Shown: positions 42,701 to 51,481, counted from the stretch's first letter. The stretch is DNA of 64,000 nt from Desulfothermus sp964427155 (GCA_964427155.1 CAYRSC010000020.1:1-64000), one strand, 5' to 3'. The notes: generated by a model from the letters alone, not told the origin. Numbers and translations: made by a program.

Positions 42701-44175
42701 GCCACCACCTGGTCTACTTCCATATCAAATTCACTTCCAGGCACAGGGATTGGGCGACGTCTTCCAGAAGAGTCAGGCTCTCCCAGCTCCATCTCAATAC
42801 ACCTCAACCCAACCACCTTTCCATCTTCTACTAGTACCTCCTGTGGGGCGGCCAGATACCTGAATTTTACTCCCTCTTCCTCTGCAGCCTTGAGTTCTTC
42901 GTCCAGGGCTGGCATCTCTGCGCGGGTTCGTCTATAGACAATGGTAACTTCTTCTGCCCCTAAACGGATGGCAGAACGGGCCACATCAACTGCCACATTC
43001 CCGCCTCCAATCACCGCCACCTTCTTACCTACCTCTACACTTCCCTTGAGATTGAGTTCCCTGAGAAAATCCACTCCCTGTCTCACTCCCTGGGCCTTTT
43101 CTCCTGGTATCCCCAGGGAGATTCCCTTATGGGCCCCTATTGCCAGATATACCGCCTTAAATCCCTGCGCAAATAGGTCATCTATGCTAAAGTCTTTACC
43201 CAATCTCTGGTTGGTCTTTATCTCTACTCCCAGATTGGTTATTACCTCTATCTCCTTATCCAGGATATCCCTAGGTAATCTGTGCTCTGGAATACCATAT
43301 CTGAGCATTCCTCCGGGCTTTGGAAGTGCCTCAAAGATAACCGACCTCACCCCTCTCTTTGCTAAATGGTAGGCGGCAGACAGACCCGCAGGTCCAGATC
43401 CAATTATTGCCACCTTCTCATCTCTAGCAGGCTCACAGGGGATCTCCACATCCCGGGGATCATATTGGTCCGCGGCAAGCCTCTTAAGTGCCCTTATGGA
43501 GACAGGCTCATCCAGATTACAGCGCCTACAGGCACTCTCACATCCTGCAGGACATATCCTCCCCAGCACCCCTGGCAATGGGAGCTGTTCCATTATTATC
43601 TCCAGGGCCTCCTTGAACTTACCCTTCTTTACCATCTGCACATAACCCTGAATATTTAATCCTGCAGGACAGGTGAGACGACATGGGGCCTTCTCTTCCA
43701 ACTTCTGAATGGCAAATGCAGAAGGCACAGTCTGGGCATATTTTTTAAATGTGGCCTTTCTGGTGGACATTCCCTGATTGTATTCATCAGGAAGCTCCAC
43801 AGGACATACCTCTGCACAGTCTCCACAAGAGGTACACTTGGTGGGATCTATATACCTGGGCCCCTTGTCCACCAGGACCTTAAAATTCCCCTTTTCTCCC
43901 TCTACCTTCTTTACAGTGGCCTTACTTATAATATTGATGTTTGGATGCCGGCCGAACTCGACCAGTTTAGGTGAGATTATTCACATGGCACAGTCATTAG
44001 TGGGAAAGGTCTTGTCAAGCTCCGACATCACCCCTCCCACACCTGTGGTCTTTTCCACCACATGGACCTTAAATCCAGAATCTGCTAAATCGAGAGCACA
44101 CTGCATTCCCGCTATTCCACCTCCCACAACCATCACAGAACCATTTATCTGGGATGGGGTTAGTTTGCTCTCCAT
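39718..44175 (-). CDS. hdrA: Giant HdrA-NfnB-HdrA fusion, selenoprotein (Sec65)
   Basis: With the in-frame UGA at 43983-43981 read as Sec65 the gene encodes 1485 residues. It has an HdrA start (VMVVGGGIAGMQCALDLADS), the HdrA motif FPTNDCAM-Sec-IISPKLVE, a [4Fe-4S] motif CTSCGDCAEVCP (~114), and an inserted NfnB/GltD-type NAD(P)H:FAD module (~147-600; CRLTCPAGLNIQGYV, VAIIGSGPAGLSAAYHL, VAVIGGGNVAVDVARSA). The rest of HdrA follows (LQCIGSRDINRC, YCSSVCCMYAIKE), then a second HdrA (~960-1485; IGVFVCNCGSNIGGI, VIGGGLAGMNAALNL) ending in two [4Fe-4S] motifs. Start ATG follows AAGGAGGAT. It is the bifurcating core of the Flx-Hdr complex. Confidence 0.92.
43948..43965 (-). promoter_or_regulatory. 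SECIS-like stem-loop in hdrA
   Basis: Fifteen nt after the UGA, CUGGUCG (43965-43959) pairs with CGGCCGG (43954-43948), all seven positions pairing (two G-U), around loop AGUU. Distance, stem length and a loop guanine fit a bacterial SECIS element read by SelB. Confidence 0.7.
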
Positions 44176-44631
44176 AAAATATCCTCCTTTGCTTGAATCT
44201 GGGTTGAGTTCAGGGAGCTACCCCCCTATATCTTTTACTAATCAAAAATCCACTTTTTTCCCTCTACTTAAAGGATAAAGCCAGGCTTGTCAACAAAGAT
44301 TCAGGTTTTGGAGGGACTGATAAAAGGCACAAGCACCATGAACAGTGTTTTTTGATGTAGCTTTTTGCAACATAAGTCCTTATCACAGTAACCTATTAAA
44401 ATTATAGCTTTTTAGAAAAAGATTACAAAAACAAAGGGGATATTCTGTAGAAAAACACCACATCACCTCTAAAGGACCTGAAAAATCCACCTGAAAAATC
44501 TGTCCCTGAATTCTGTAACCTATTTAAAAAAATGGATTTTATATGGATGGCACATAGCTTGTATAAGAGAGGGCATAAGGAAAGGTAAGAATTTATGGGA
44601 ATAACACCACATAATTTAAGGAGGATTAAAC
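44176..44631. promoter_or_regulatory. Divergent control region of hdrA and the GcvH-like pair
   Basis: This 456-bp AT-rich gap separates the two divergent operons and holds no gene. On the plus strand TGGCAC-5 bp-TTGTA (44548-44563) matches the -24 element of a sigma-54 promoter perfectly and the -12 element in all but one base (GT for GC), 69 bp before the cysteine-rich GcvH-like gene. On the minus strand TTGACA (44303-44298) may be a -35 box for hdrA, without a clear -10. The NtrC-type regulator at 47108 is a candidate activator. Confidence 0.45.
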
Positions 44632-45612
44632 ATGCAGAGAAAAAATAGTGAAACCAAGTGGTCAGGATATGGCTCCACCTATACAAGGGGAAAAAAGGGA
44701 GAAGGCATAGAGGCGGTACTTGGGGGACAGATATGGAAGATAAGGCCTGATGAGAAGGAGAAATTAAACAATCCTTGTATCTGGATGCAAGCAGGAGTGG
44801 TTAAGAGAAAGAGTTGCACCAATTTTTATGATTGCGTAACCTGCAAATACGATAAGGCCATGCAGAAAAAGGCCAGAGAGGGAAAACACCCATCCTGGCA
44901 GGATGCCATGAGGATGAGGGAACCCATGGGACGGATATGCAGACACACCCTTACCAACAGGATACCTCATAGGCTATGTGCCTATGACTATAGGTGTGAG
45001 ACCTGTGACTTTGATCAGTATTTTGAGGATACCCTTAATCTTAAAAGTGGTGGATATGTAAAAGAGAGCTTTAACATAAAGGGATTTGAACTCCCTGTGG
45101 GTTATTACTTTCACACAGGCCACACCTGGGCAAGGATAGAAAGCGGGGGATTCATCCGGATTGGAATGGACGACTTTTCCCTCAAACTGTTGGGAGAGAT
45201 GGATGGCTTTGAGCTACCTGTAATGGGGAAAGTGGTAGAGCATGCTGAGCCATCCTGGGGAATAAAGAGGAGAGACAAAGAGGCAGATGTACTCTCTCCT
45301 GTGGGAGGTATAGTGGTGGAGGTAAATTCAAGGGTGAGAGAATATCCAACACTTGCAAACAAAAGGCCATATGAAGATGGATGGCTCTTTCTGGTTAGGA
45401 CCAATGACATAAAGGAGAGCATGAGGAGACTCATGGACGACAACACCTCCACCTCCTGGTTGAATGAGGAGATCTCCACCCTAGAGAAGATGGTGGAGGA
45501 GGTAGCTGGCCCATTAGCCGCAGATGGAGGTGTATTTGGTGAAGATATTTACGGAAACCTCCCCTCCCTTGGATGGGAGAGGCTCACCAAGACCTTTTTA
45601 AGGACGCCATAA
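44632..45612 (+). CDS. GcvH-like protein with tandem four-cysteine motifs, copy 1
   Basis: The 326-residue protein has two copies of a Cys-x12-Cys-x5-Cys-x2-Cys motif (Cys49/62/68/71 and Cys103/116/122/125), each starting or ending near CIWMQAG or CETCDFDQYFED. A C-terminal GcvH-like domain follows (~155-265; IGMDDFSLKLLGEMDGFELP, VLSPVGGIVVEVNS, EDGWLFLVR). In a gap-free alignment the lipoyl-lysine position of GcvH is Asp, with lysine one place later, so lipoylation is doubtful. The motifs suggest two metal or Fe-S centres. It has a strong AAGGAGGAT ribosome-binding site and a sigma-54-like promoter. Function unknown. Confidence 0.7.
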   Translation: MQRKNSETKWSGYGSTYTRGKKGEGIEAVLGGQIWKIRPDEKEKLNNPCIWMQAGVVKRKSCTNFYDCVTCKYDKAMQKKAREGKHPSWQDAMRMREPMGRICRHTLTNRIPHRLCAYDYRCETCDFDQYFEDTLNLKSGGYVKESFNIKGFELPVGYYFHTGHTWARIESGGFIRIGMDDFSLKLLGEMDGFELPVMGKVVEHAEPSWGIKRRDKEADVLSPVGGIVVEVNSRVREYPTLANKRPYEDGWLFLVRTNDIKESMRRLMDDNTSTSWLNEEISTLEKMVEEVAGPLAADGGVFGEDIYGNLPSLGWERLTKTFLRTP

Positions 45613-45635
45613 ACCTACACGCCCATCTCAAAAAG

Positions 45636-45659
45636 GGGTCCTTTTAAAAAGGGCCCCTC
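45636..45659 (+). other. Hairpin between the GcvH-like paralogues
   Basis: AGGGGTCC and GGGCCCCT pair with one wobble around a TTTTAAAA-containing loop, followed by CTTTC but no full T-tract. It may weaken read-through from copy 1 into copy 2 or protect the upstream message. Confidence 0.35.
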
Positions 45660-45684
45660 TTTCAGACCCAGAGGGAGAGAGATA

Positions 45685-46563
45685 ATGCATTCATCCGCCA
45701 GGACCCATATCCCAGATACCCCCTGCATCTGGATGCAGGCGGGAGTAGTGAAAAAAAAGAGGTGTGAACACCATTATAACTGTTATGAATGCAATTTTGA
45801 CAAGGCGATGCTGAGGGCATGGAGGAAAAAAAAGATTATCCACTGGAAGGATGCCCTCAGGTCTCTCCCTTCTTATAGACGTCCCTGCATCCACAGTATG
45901 AAAAAAAGGATAGGATTCAGAAGATGTATAAATGACTACCAGTGTTCTTGTTGTGAGGTAAATGAATATTTTGAAGATATATTTCAGGTGAATACCACTA
46001 TTTCGCCAGTGGAGATGCTAAATATCTGGGGAATAACCTTTCCCCAGGGCTACTATCTATATCCCTCTCATCTCTGGGTAAGACTTCAGGGAAGGTCCGA
46101 GGCCCTTATAGGACTGGATGACTTTGTATTAAAGATAATAGGACCCTTAGACTCTATAAAGGTCCCGCTTATGGGAAAAGAGGTGCGCAAGGACAAAAGG
46201 CATATCACCATAAATAAAGGGGCCTTTTCTGCTCGTCTACCCTTTCCCCTCTCAGGAGTGGTCCTAGAAACAAATCCCTCCCTGTGGCACACAGGGGGAT
46301 GGAGGCCAGAAAACCCCTATGGAGAATGGCTTGTGCGAATAAATTCCCCCTCCCTGGTGAAGGAGATAGGCTCCCTCATGTTGGGAGAAGAAGGTGTGGA
46401 CCTTATGAAAAGGGATCTTGAGTTTATAATTCAACACATAGAAAGGATACATGGTCCCCTGGCCGCAGATGGAGGCCTAATCAGAGGCGTCTTATATGAA
46501 GCAATGCCCCATCTTGACTGGAAGATGCTATTTAGTAAGCTCTTTGAGAGAAGAAGGGTCTAG
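45685..46563 (+). CDS. GcvH-like protein with tandem four-cysteine motifs, copy 2
   Basis: This 292-residue paralogue of the preceding gene keeps both Cys-x12-Cys-x5-Cys-x2-Cys motifs (Cys14/27/33/36 and Cys68/81/87/90, plus an extra Cys89) and shares PCIWMQAGVVK and WKDALR. The GcvH-like domain (~120-230; LIGLDDFVLKIIGPLDSIKVP, PLSGVVLETN, GEWLVRINS) also has no lysine at the lipoyl position. It lacks the ~35-residue N-terminal extension of copy 1. Its last 36 bp overlap the convergent archaemetzincin gene. Confidence 0.68.
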   Translation: MHSSARTHIPDTPCIWMQAGVVKKKRCEHHYNCYECNFDKAMLRAWRKKKIIHWKDALRSLPSYRRPCIHSMKKRIGFRRCINDYQCSCCEVNEYFEDIFQVNTTISPVEMLNIWGITFPQGYYLYPSHLWVRLQGRSEALIGLDDFVLKIIGPLDSIKVPLMGKEVRKDKRHITINKGAFSARLPFPLSGVVLETNPSLWHTGGWRPENPYGEWLVRINSPSLVKEIGSLMLGEEGVDLMKRDLEFIIQHIERIHGPLAADGGLIRGVLYEAMPHLDWKMLFSKLFERRRV

Positions 46564-47115
46564 ACCCAGCCTTTTAAACTCATCTCTTAAAAAGGTCATA
46601 CAATATCTACAAAAGGATTCATCTTTAGAGTCCACGTTCCTTATGGAACGACAGTAGTGCATGATACATGTTTCTTCCCTGCAATGTTTAAGATTAAAGG
46701 TATGGCCAAGTTCATGAAGGGCCTCTTTTATCATCCTTCTTTTATAAAGCATTAGACTTGCAGGACTCCTATCAGGTGGTTTGAGCCTATGGGAGGAGAG
46801 AAGGGCACAGCGTCCCCCTAGCTGGGCCTCCCCAAACACATAAGTGAGTATGGGGATAAACAGGTCCCCTCCAGTAATGGCCAACACCTTTAAAAGGTCC
46901 TCAGGGGCCCTTTTGTCCAGTTCTTTTAAGATGGCAGTGGAATAATATTGATCTCTCCCCTCATGATAGGCAAAATCTATATCCCTCAATATTTCAACCA
47001 GCCTACAGCTACAGTGAAATTCTTTCCAGATAACCCCTTCCAACTCCTCCACTATCCAATCATCCTCAAAATCAATAAGGGTAATCCCAATGGTAGGGGA
47101 GGAAGGATTACACAC
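46528..47115 (-). CDS. amzA: Archaemetzincin-type zinc metalloprotease
   Basis: The 195-residue protein has the archaemetzincin zinc motif EALHELGHTFNLKHC followed by the cysteine-rich tail ETCIMHYCRSI and SFCRYCMTFL, which binds a second zinc, and YVFGEAQLGG upstream. Archaemetzincins are soluble metalloproteases common in archaea and scattered in bacteria; their substrates are unknown. The start codon is GTG at 47115, overlapping the end of the NtrC gene, so it is probably translated from the same message. Confidence 0.88.
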   Translation of the reverse strand: MCNPSSPTIGITLIDFEDDWIVEELEGVIWKEFHCSCRLVEILRDIDFAYHEGRDQYYSTAILKELDKRAPEDLLKVLAITGGDLFIPILTYVFGEAQLGGRCALLSSHRLKPPDRSPASLMLYKRRMIKEALHELGHTFNLKHCREETCIMHYCRSIRNVDSKDESFCRYCMTFLRDEFKRLGLDPSSLKELTK

Positions 47116-48454
47116 CTTTCTTCAACTGATACCGTTTTATCTTTTTATAAAGGGTGGAACGGTCAATGCCCAATATCCTGGCACTAAGACTTATATTCCA
47201 GTTGGTTTCTGTGAGGATGCGCTGGATATGTTCCCTCTCCACTGCTTGGAGGGTTCTTTGTCCCCGAGTTCTATTACCCTCTTCCTGAATAGAGATAGGC
47301 AAGTCCTGGGCCTGTATCACCCTTCCATGACCTATTACCACAGCCCTCTCTATAGCATTCTCCAGTTCCCTCACATTTCCAGGCCAGTCATATAGCATCA
47401 TAAGATCCATAGCCTCTCTACTTATACGTTCCATATGCTTATTGGTCTCCTGGGAATACTTCTTTAAAAAATGAGAGGCAAGCAGGGGAATGTCCTCTTT
47501 TCTCTCCCTCAAGGGGGGTATGTGAATGGTAATAACATTGAGACGATAGTAGAGGTCCTCCCTGAACCTTCCTTTCTCCACCTCCTTTCTAAGGTCTCTA
47601 TTGGTTGCGGCTATTATCCTGCAATCCACATGGATTGCTTTAGACCCTCCTATCCTGTAAAATATCTTCTCCTGCAGGACCCTGAGCAAATCCACCTGCA
47701 TCCTGGGAGAAATCTCTCCAATCTCATCTAAAAATAGGGTCCCTCCCATTGCCAGTTCAATCTTTCCTCTTCTCATCTGCTTAGCATCAGTAAAGGCCCC
47801 CCTCTCATGGCCAAAGAGTTCACTTTCCATGAGGTGTTCGGGGATGGCTCCACAATTCAGTGCCACAAAAGGACCTTCTCTTCTCTTGCTGTGGGAATGG
47901 ATGGCCTTTGCCACCAGTTCCTTTCCTGTACCTGTCTCGCCTGTTATTAGGACAGTAGAATCCATGGGGGCCACTTTTTTTATGAGCTTAAACACCTCCT
48001 GCATGGCCGTAGATTGCCCAATAAGGCTTTCAAAGCGACTCTTTTCCCGAATCTCCTCCCTGAGATATAGATTTTCCCACTCACATGCCCTCTGTCTAAG
48101 TATCTTTTCAATGAGCATGGAAAGTTCTTCAGGTTCAAATGGCTTTAATAGATAATCACTGGCCCCTAGCTTCATTGCCTCCACTGCAGTGGAAATGGAG
48201 CCATAGGCAGTAATCATAAGGACCTTTACCTCAGGGTCTATCTTTCTTATCTCCCTCAAGACGTCAAGGCCGTCCATCCCTTCCAGCTTTATATCCAGAA
48301 AAACAATATCAAACCCCTCTCGCTTTATAAGCTCTATGGCCTCTTCACCCCCTGCCACTGCAGTAACCTCATGGCCATCCCTCTCCAGCCATGCAGCCAG
48401 AGATTCCCGTAAAATCAATTCATCGTCAACTATAAGGATCCTTGTCCGAGGCAT
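47108..48454 (-). CDS. NtrC-type sigma-54 response regulator
   Basis: The 448-residue protein has a receiver domain (phospho-acceptor Asp54 in VFLDIKLEGMDG), an AAA+ sigma-54 interaction domain (GETGTGKELVAKAI, GAFTDA in place of GAFTGA, TLFLDEIGEI) and a C-terminal Fis-type helix-turn-helix (NISLSARILGIDRSTLYKK). It is the partner of the kinase encoded 10 bp upstream. A likely target is the sigma-54-like promoter at 44548, which is inference. Confidence 0.93.
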   Translation of the reverse strand: MPRTRILIVDDELILRESLAAWLERDGHEVTAVAGGEEAIELIKREGFDIVFLDIKLEGMDGLDVLREIRKIDPEVKVLMITAYGSISTAVEAMKLGASDYLLKPFEPEELSMLIEKILRQRACEWENLYLREEIREKSRFESLIGQSTAMQEVFKLIKKVAPMDSTVLITGETGTGKELVAKAIHSHSKRREGPFVALNCGAIPEHLMESELFGHERGAFTDAKQMRRGKIELAMGGTLFLDEIGEISPRMQVDLLRVLQEKIFYRIGGSKAIHVDCRIIAATNRDLRKEVEKGRFREDLYYRLNVITIHIPPLRERKEDIPLLASHFLKKYSQETNKHMERISREAMDLMMLYDWPGNVRELENAIERAVVIGHGRVIQAQDLPISIQEEGNRTRGQRTLQAVEREHIQRILTETNWNISLSARILGIDRSTLYKKIKRYQLKKGV

Positions 48455-48464
48455 ACCCTCCCCT

Positions 48465-49991
48465 CTAGTGATATTTCTCTAACGGTTGAGTAAGGGGAAG
48501 TTCTATTTCAAAACTACATCCCCTTCCTTCATTGGGATAGACCTCAATGGCGCCCCCATGTTGTTTTATAATCCCATAGACCACAGAGAGTCCAAGTCCC
48601 ACGCCCTTTCCCTTTTTCTTTGTGGTAAAAAAAGGTTCAAATATCCTATCCCTTACCCTGGAAGGAATACCACATCCTGTATCTGAGACCCTAAGACATA
48701 CACTTTTTCCCTTTTCATAGGTGGATATGGTGAGGAGCTTTTCCCCACTGGACTCCATTGCCTCTACAGCATTGGATATAAGATTCATCATCACCTGTTT
48801 TATCTGTTCCCCATCTGCCACTATATCAGGGAGATTGGGAGTCAACTCTTTTTTTACCTCTATCTGGTTTATCTTAAGCATATTGGAGTATAAAAACAAA
48901 ACCTCCTCCACAAGGGAATTTAGATTTACCACATTCATCTCGCCCTTTTTTTCCCGAGAAAAGGTGAGCAAATTTGAGGTAATCCTGCTAATCCTTCTTA
49001 TCTCAGACTCCATAAGGTCCAGATGTCTTTTAAACAGAGTAATATCCTTCTCATTAAGCCCCTCTTCTTTAAGTATCCTCTTTATCAAAAGGACCAGATT
49101 CAACACCCCCGAGATGGGATTATTTATCTCATGCACCACTGCCGCGGCCAACTTTCCCAGGGAGGCCATCTTGTCCTGATGGATTAGCTCCTGTTTTCTC
49201 CTTTCCAGCTCTTCATTAGTCTTTTTTAAAAGGTCCTCTAGACGACGATTTATCTCTTCATTTTTCTTAAAATTGTCACTAACATCTCTGCTTATCTCCA
49301 CAAATTTTACTATCTCCCCTCCCTCGTCCAAAATAGGGTATATGGAGATCTCCAGATAGACAACCTCTCCTTTCCTGTTTATCCTGGGCAGAATGCGTTT
49401 ACAGGGGGACCTTGTATCCTTTACTATCCTCAAAGGACAGAATATCTCATCTTCTTCACACCTTCTATTACTCCGCTGAAATATCTCGTAACACCTTTTA
49501 CCTATAACCTCCTCTCTCTCATAACCCATCTGTCTAAGACAGGCCTCATTTACCTCCTGCACATAAAAATCTGGCGAGATAACCAAAATAGAATCCTGAA
49601 TGCTCTGGAATATGGCATCCAGTTCCTGAGCCTGTTCCCTGAGTCTATTGCTCTCTGATTTAAGGGCATCCCAGAATAATCTGAAAACCAGATAAGAAAC
49701 CACTCTTATGGAACGGGGAGAGGACGCCAAGACATCTTCCAAGATAGAGGGATCTGGATCTAATATCACAATCACATCTATATCCAGGCGCGGATCATAT
49801 AGGAGATGATAGTCCAATATGGTCTCCCTTCCCAGGGAACGGCCTAATTTCATGGCAGGGGCCTCTGGATCAGGGTAAGCCACTGCCTTTATACGGGCAT
49901 TTACCCTCCTGTGTCCTCCATAATATGTGGTTAGGGTCTCCAGTACCTCCTGGGCAAACCTGTCTCCTCCTATAATGCCAATATTAATCAT
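48465..49991 (-). CDS. PAS histidine kinase with N-terminal Rossmann-like domain
   Basis: Start ATG at 49991 (AAGGACAAT upstream) is preferred over 50009. The ~508-residue cytoplasmic kinase opens with a nucleotide-binding-like fold (MINIGIIGGDRFAQEVLETL, then VIVILDPDP), a PAS domain with cysteines (GKRCYEIFQ, RRCEEDEIFCPLR), a HisKA site (VVHEINNPISG) and an HATPase domain (NLISNAVEAM, DTGCGIPSR, GKGVGLGLSVVYG). It has no membrane span. The Rossmann-like front end suggests NAD(H) or redox-state sensing, a good fit with the flx/hdr genes around it; that link is inference. Confidence 0.88.
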   Translation of the reverse strand: MINIGIIGGDRFAQEVLETLTTYYGGHRRVNARIKAVAYPDPEAPAMKLGRSLGRETILDYHLLYDPRLDIDVIVILDPDPSILEDVLASSPRSIRVVSYLVFRLFWDALKSESNRLREQAQELDAIFQSIQDSILVISPDFYVQEVNEACLRQMGYEREEVIGKRCYEIFQRSNRRCEEDEIFCPLRIVKDTRSPCKRILPRINRKGEVVYLEISIYPILDEGGEIVKFVEISRDVSDNFKKNEEINRRLEDLLKKTNEELERRKQELIHQDKMASLGKLAAAVVHEINNPISGVLNLVLLIKRILKEEGLNEKDITLFKRHLDLMESEIRRISRITSNLLTFSREKKGEMNVVNLNSLVEEVLFLYSNMLKINQIEVKKELTPNLPDIVADGEQIKQVMMNLISNAVEAMESSGEKLLTISTYEKGKSVCLRVSDTGCGIPSRVRDRIFEPFFTTKKKGKGVGLGLSVVYGIIKQHGGAIEVYPNEGRGCSFEIELPLTQPLEKYH

Positions 49992-50042
49992 ATTGTCCTT
50001 CACACACATCCCCTCCCACTCAGTGATTAATAGGGCTTATAT

Positions 50043-50080
50043 AAAAAAGGGGGCCTCCTCAAATTAAAGAAAGGCCCCCT
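50043..50080 (-). terminator. Rho-independent terminator after the hdrD-like gene
   Basis: On the minus strand AGGGGGCC (50080-50073) pairs perfectly with GGCCCCCT (50055-50048) around a 17-nt loop, then a run of T to 50043. It separates the selenoprotein gene from the histidine kinase gene. Confidence 0.88.
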
Positions 50081-50104
50081 GGAGACGCATAAAGAGGAAA
50101 AGAG

Positions 50105-51412
50105 CTATTCCAATCCCAGATCCCTCAAATCATCTCCTAGATATTCCCTCTCATTTTCTCCAAGGATTCCCATAGAAAGACAGATAATGGTCCACAGATG
50201 TACCGCATGGAATCCCCCCTCATAATACTCAGAGAGGTCATGGATCTGAGAATGACAATTATGACATGGAGTAATACAATACTGGGCACCTGTTTCCATT
50301 ATTTGATTGAATTTGACCTTCCCATACTGTCTCCTCTGCTCCTGGAAACCAGTTGCCTGGAGGAATCCACCTCCACCTCCGCAGCAGAAGTTGTTAGATT
50401 TATTTGGATACATATCCACAAAGTTCTCTTCTCCCACACATGCCTTTATCACAAAACGCAAATCTTCTGCCACTGGGTCTCCAAAGCTCTTTCTAACGAG
50501 CTGACAGGGGTCCTGCACAGTAAACTTTATCTTCAGTTCCTTATTCCAGTCAGAAGATACAGGGAGCTTCCCCTCCCTTATCCATTGGGCATAATATTGA
50601 ATAATGGAGCGGACTTCAAAGTTATGGGGGATATTGAACTTACGCATTCCTTCCAGGAATGCAAACAACTCGTGACCTCACTCGGTATTTAACCACACCT
50701 TACATCCAAGTTCGTGAACTGCATCCACCTTGTTTTGAACAATCTTTTTCCAGGCCTCATCATCTGATAAGAACATACAGTAATTTTCAGCGGCCCACCC
50801 CTGGGTACTATAGGTCCAATCGGCCCCAACCGTATGGAGGATCTTCCACAAGGGCACCATCTCATCGGGCTCAGTAACTGGTTCCCTGGAATTCTGATTT
50901 AGGAAAAAATATGCCCCTTTCTTATTAATGGGGGCCTCCATATCCTTGAATTTGGGCTGCATCTCCCTCACTTCTTCCAGGACATCCTCCACCACGAACT
51001 TGAAGTCCTCAGAACTGGCACCCATAGCACTATTGCCGGGATTCTTCAGGGCCTGATCACAGGAGCCCCTTATCCCCTTGGGTCTCTCATCTCTGGGCCA
51101 GGCCTGCCTGGCATAATAGACCAACCTTGGAATATCAATATTCATGGGACAGGCATGAACACACCTTCTACACTGGGTACAACACCATACCCATCCCAAC
51201 TTTGTAACCTCTTCATCCAGGCCCAATGCTGCCATGCGCAAAAACTTTCTGGGATCCATTCCATCTATTCCGGCAGCAGGACACCCAGAGGAACAAGCTC
51301 CACAGGTGAGACAGAGATTCAAATTACCACCCTCTGGTAGTATCTCCATGACCTTATCCATGAAGGTGGTCTTTTTGGACTCTCTGCCTATCTTTAAGGC
51401 ATTTTCAGACAT
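50105..51412 (-). CDS. HdrD-like fused HdrC-HdrB protein, selenoprotein (Sec245)
   Basis: Read through an in-frame UGA (50680-50678) the gene encodes 435 residues. The HdrC-like part has CLTCGACSSGCP (~34) and CCTQCRRCVHACPMNI (~76). The HdrB-like part has GCKVWLNTE-Sec-GH, VQDPCQLVRKS, NNFCCGGGGGF and CITPCHNCHSQ. As I recall the family, the residue at the UGA is cysteine (NTECGH). A 7-bp stem with a GG loop follows 15 nt later. ATG follows AAGGAGG. Role: a disulfide- or disulfide-like-reducing partner for the HdrA/Flx complex. It has its own promoter and terminator. Confidence 0.9.
50644..50662 (-). promoter_or_regulatory. SECIS-like stem-loop in the hdrD-like gene
   Basis: Fifteen nt after the UGA, GCAUUCC (50662-50656) pairs perfectly with GGAAUGC (50650-50644) around loop UGGAA. 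This is the most canonical of the three: fixed spacing, 7-bp stem and guanines in the loop. Confidence 0.75.
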
Positions 51413-51481
51413 GATGTCCTCCTTAAAAACTAAAAAATTAAAAAAATCCCCACAAGATGCCTTTCAGTCGGTTTTCCCTCT

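Noticed and set aside
44347..44375. Second sigma-54 promoter driving hdrA on the minus strand (AAGGAC...TTGCA)
   Set aside because: The spacing between the GG and GC elements is one base too short and the -24 element matches poorly.
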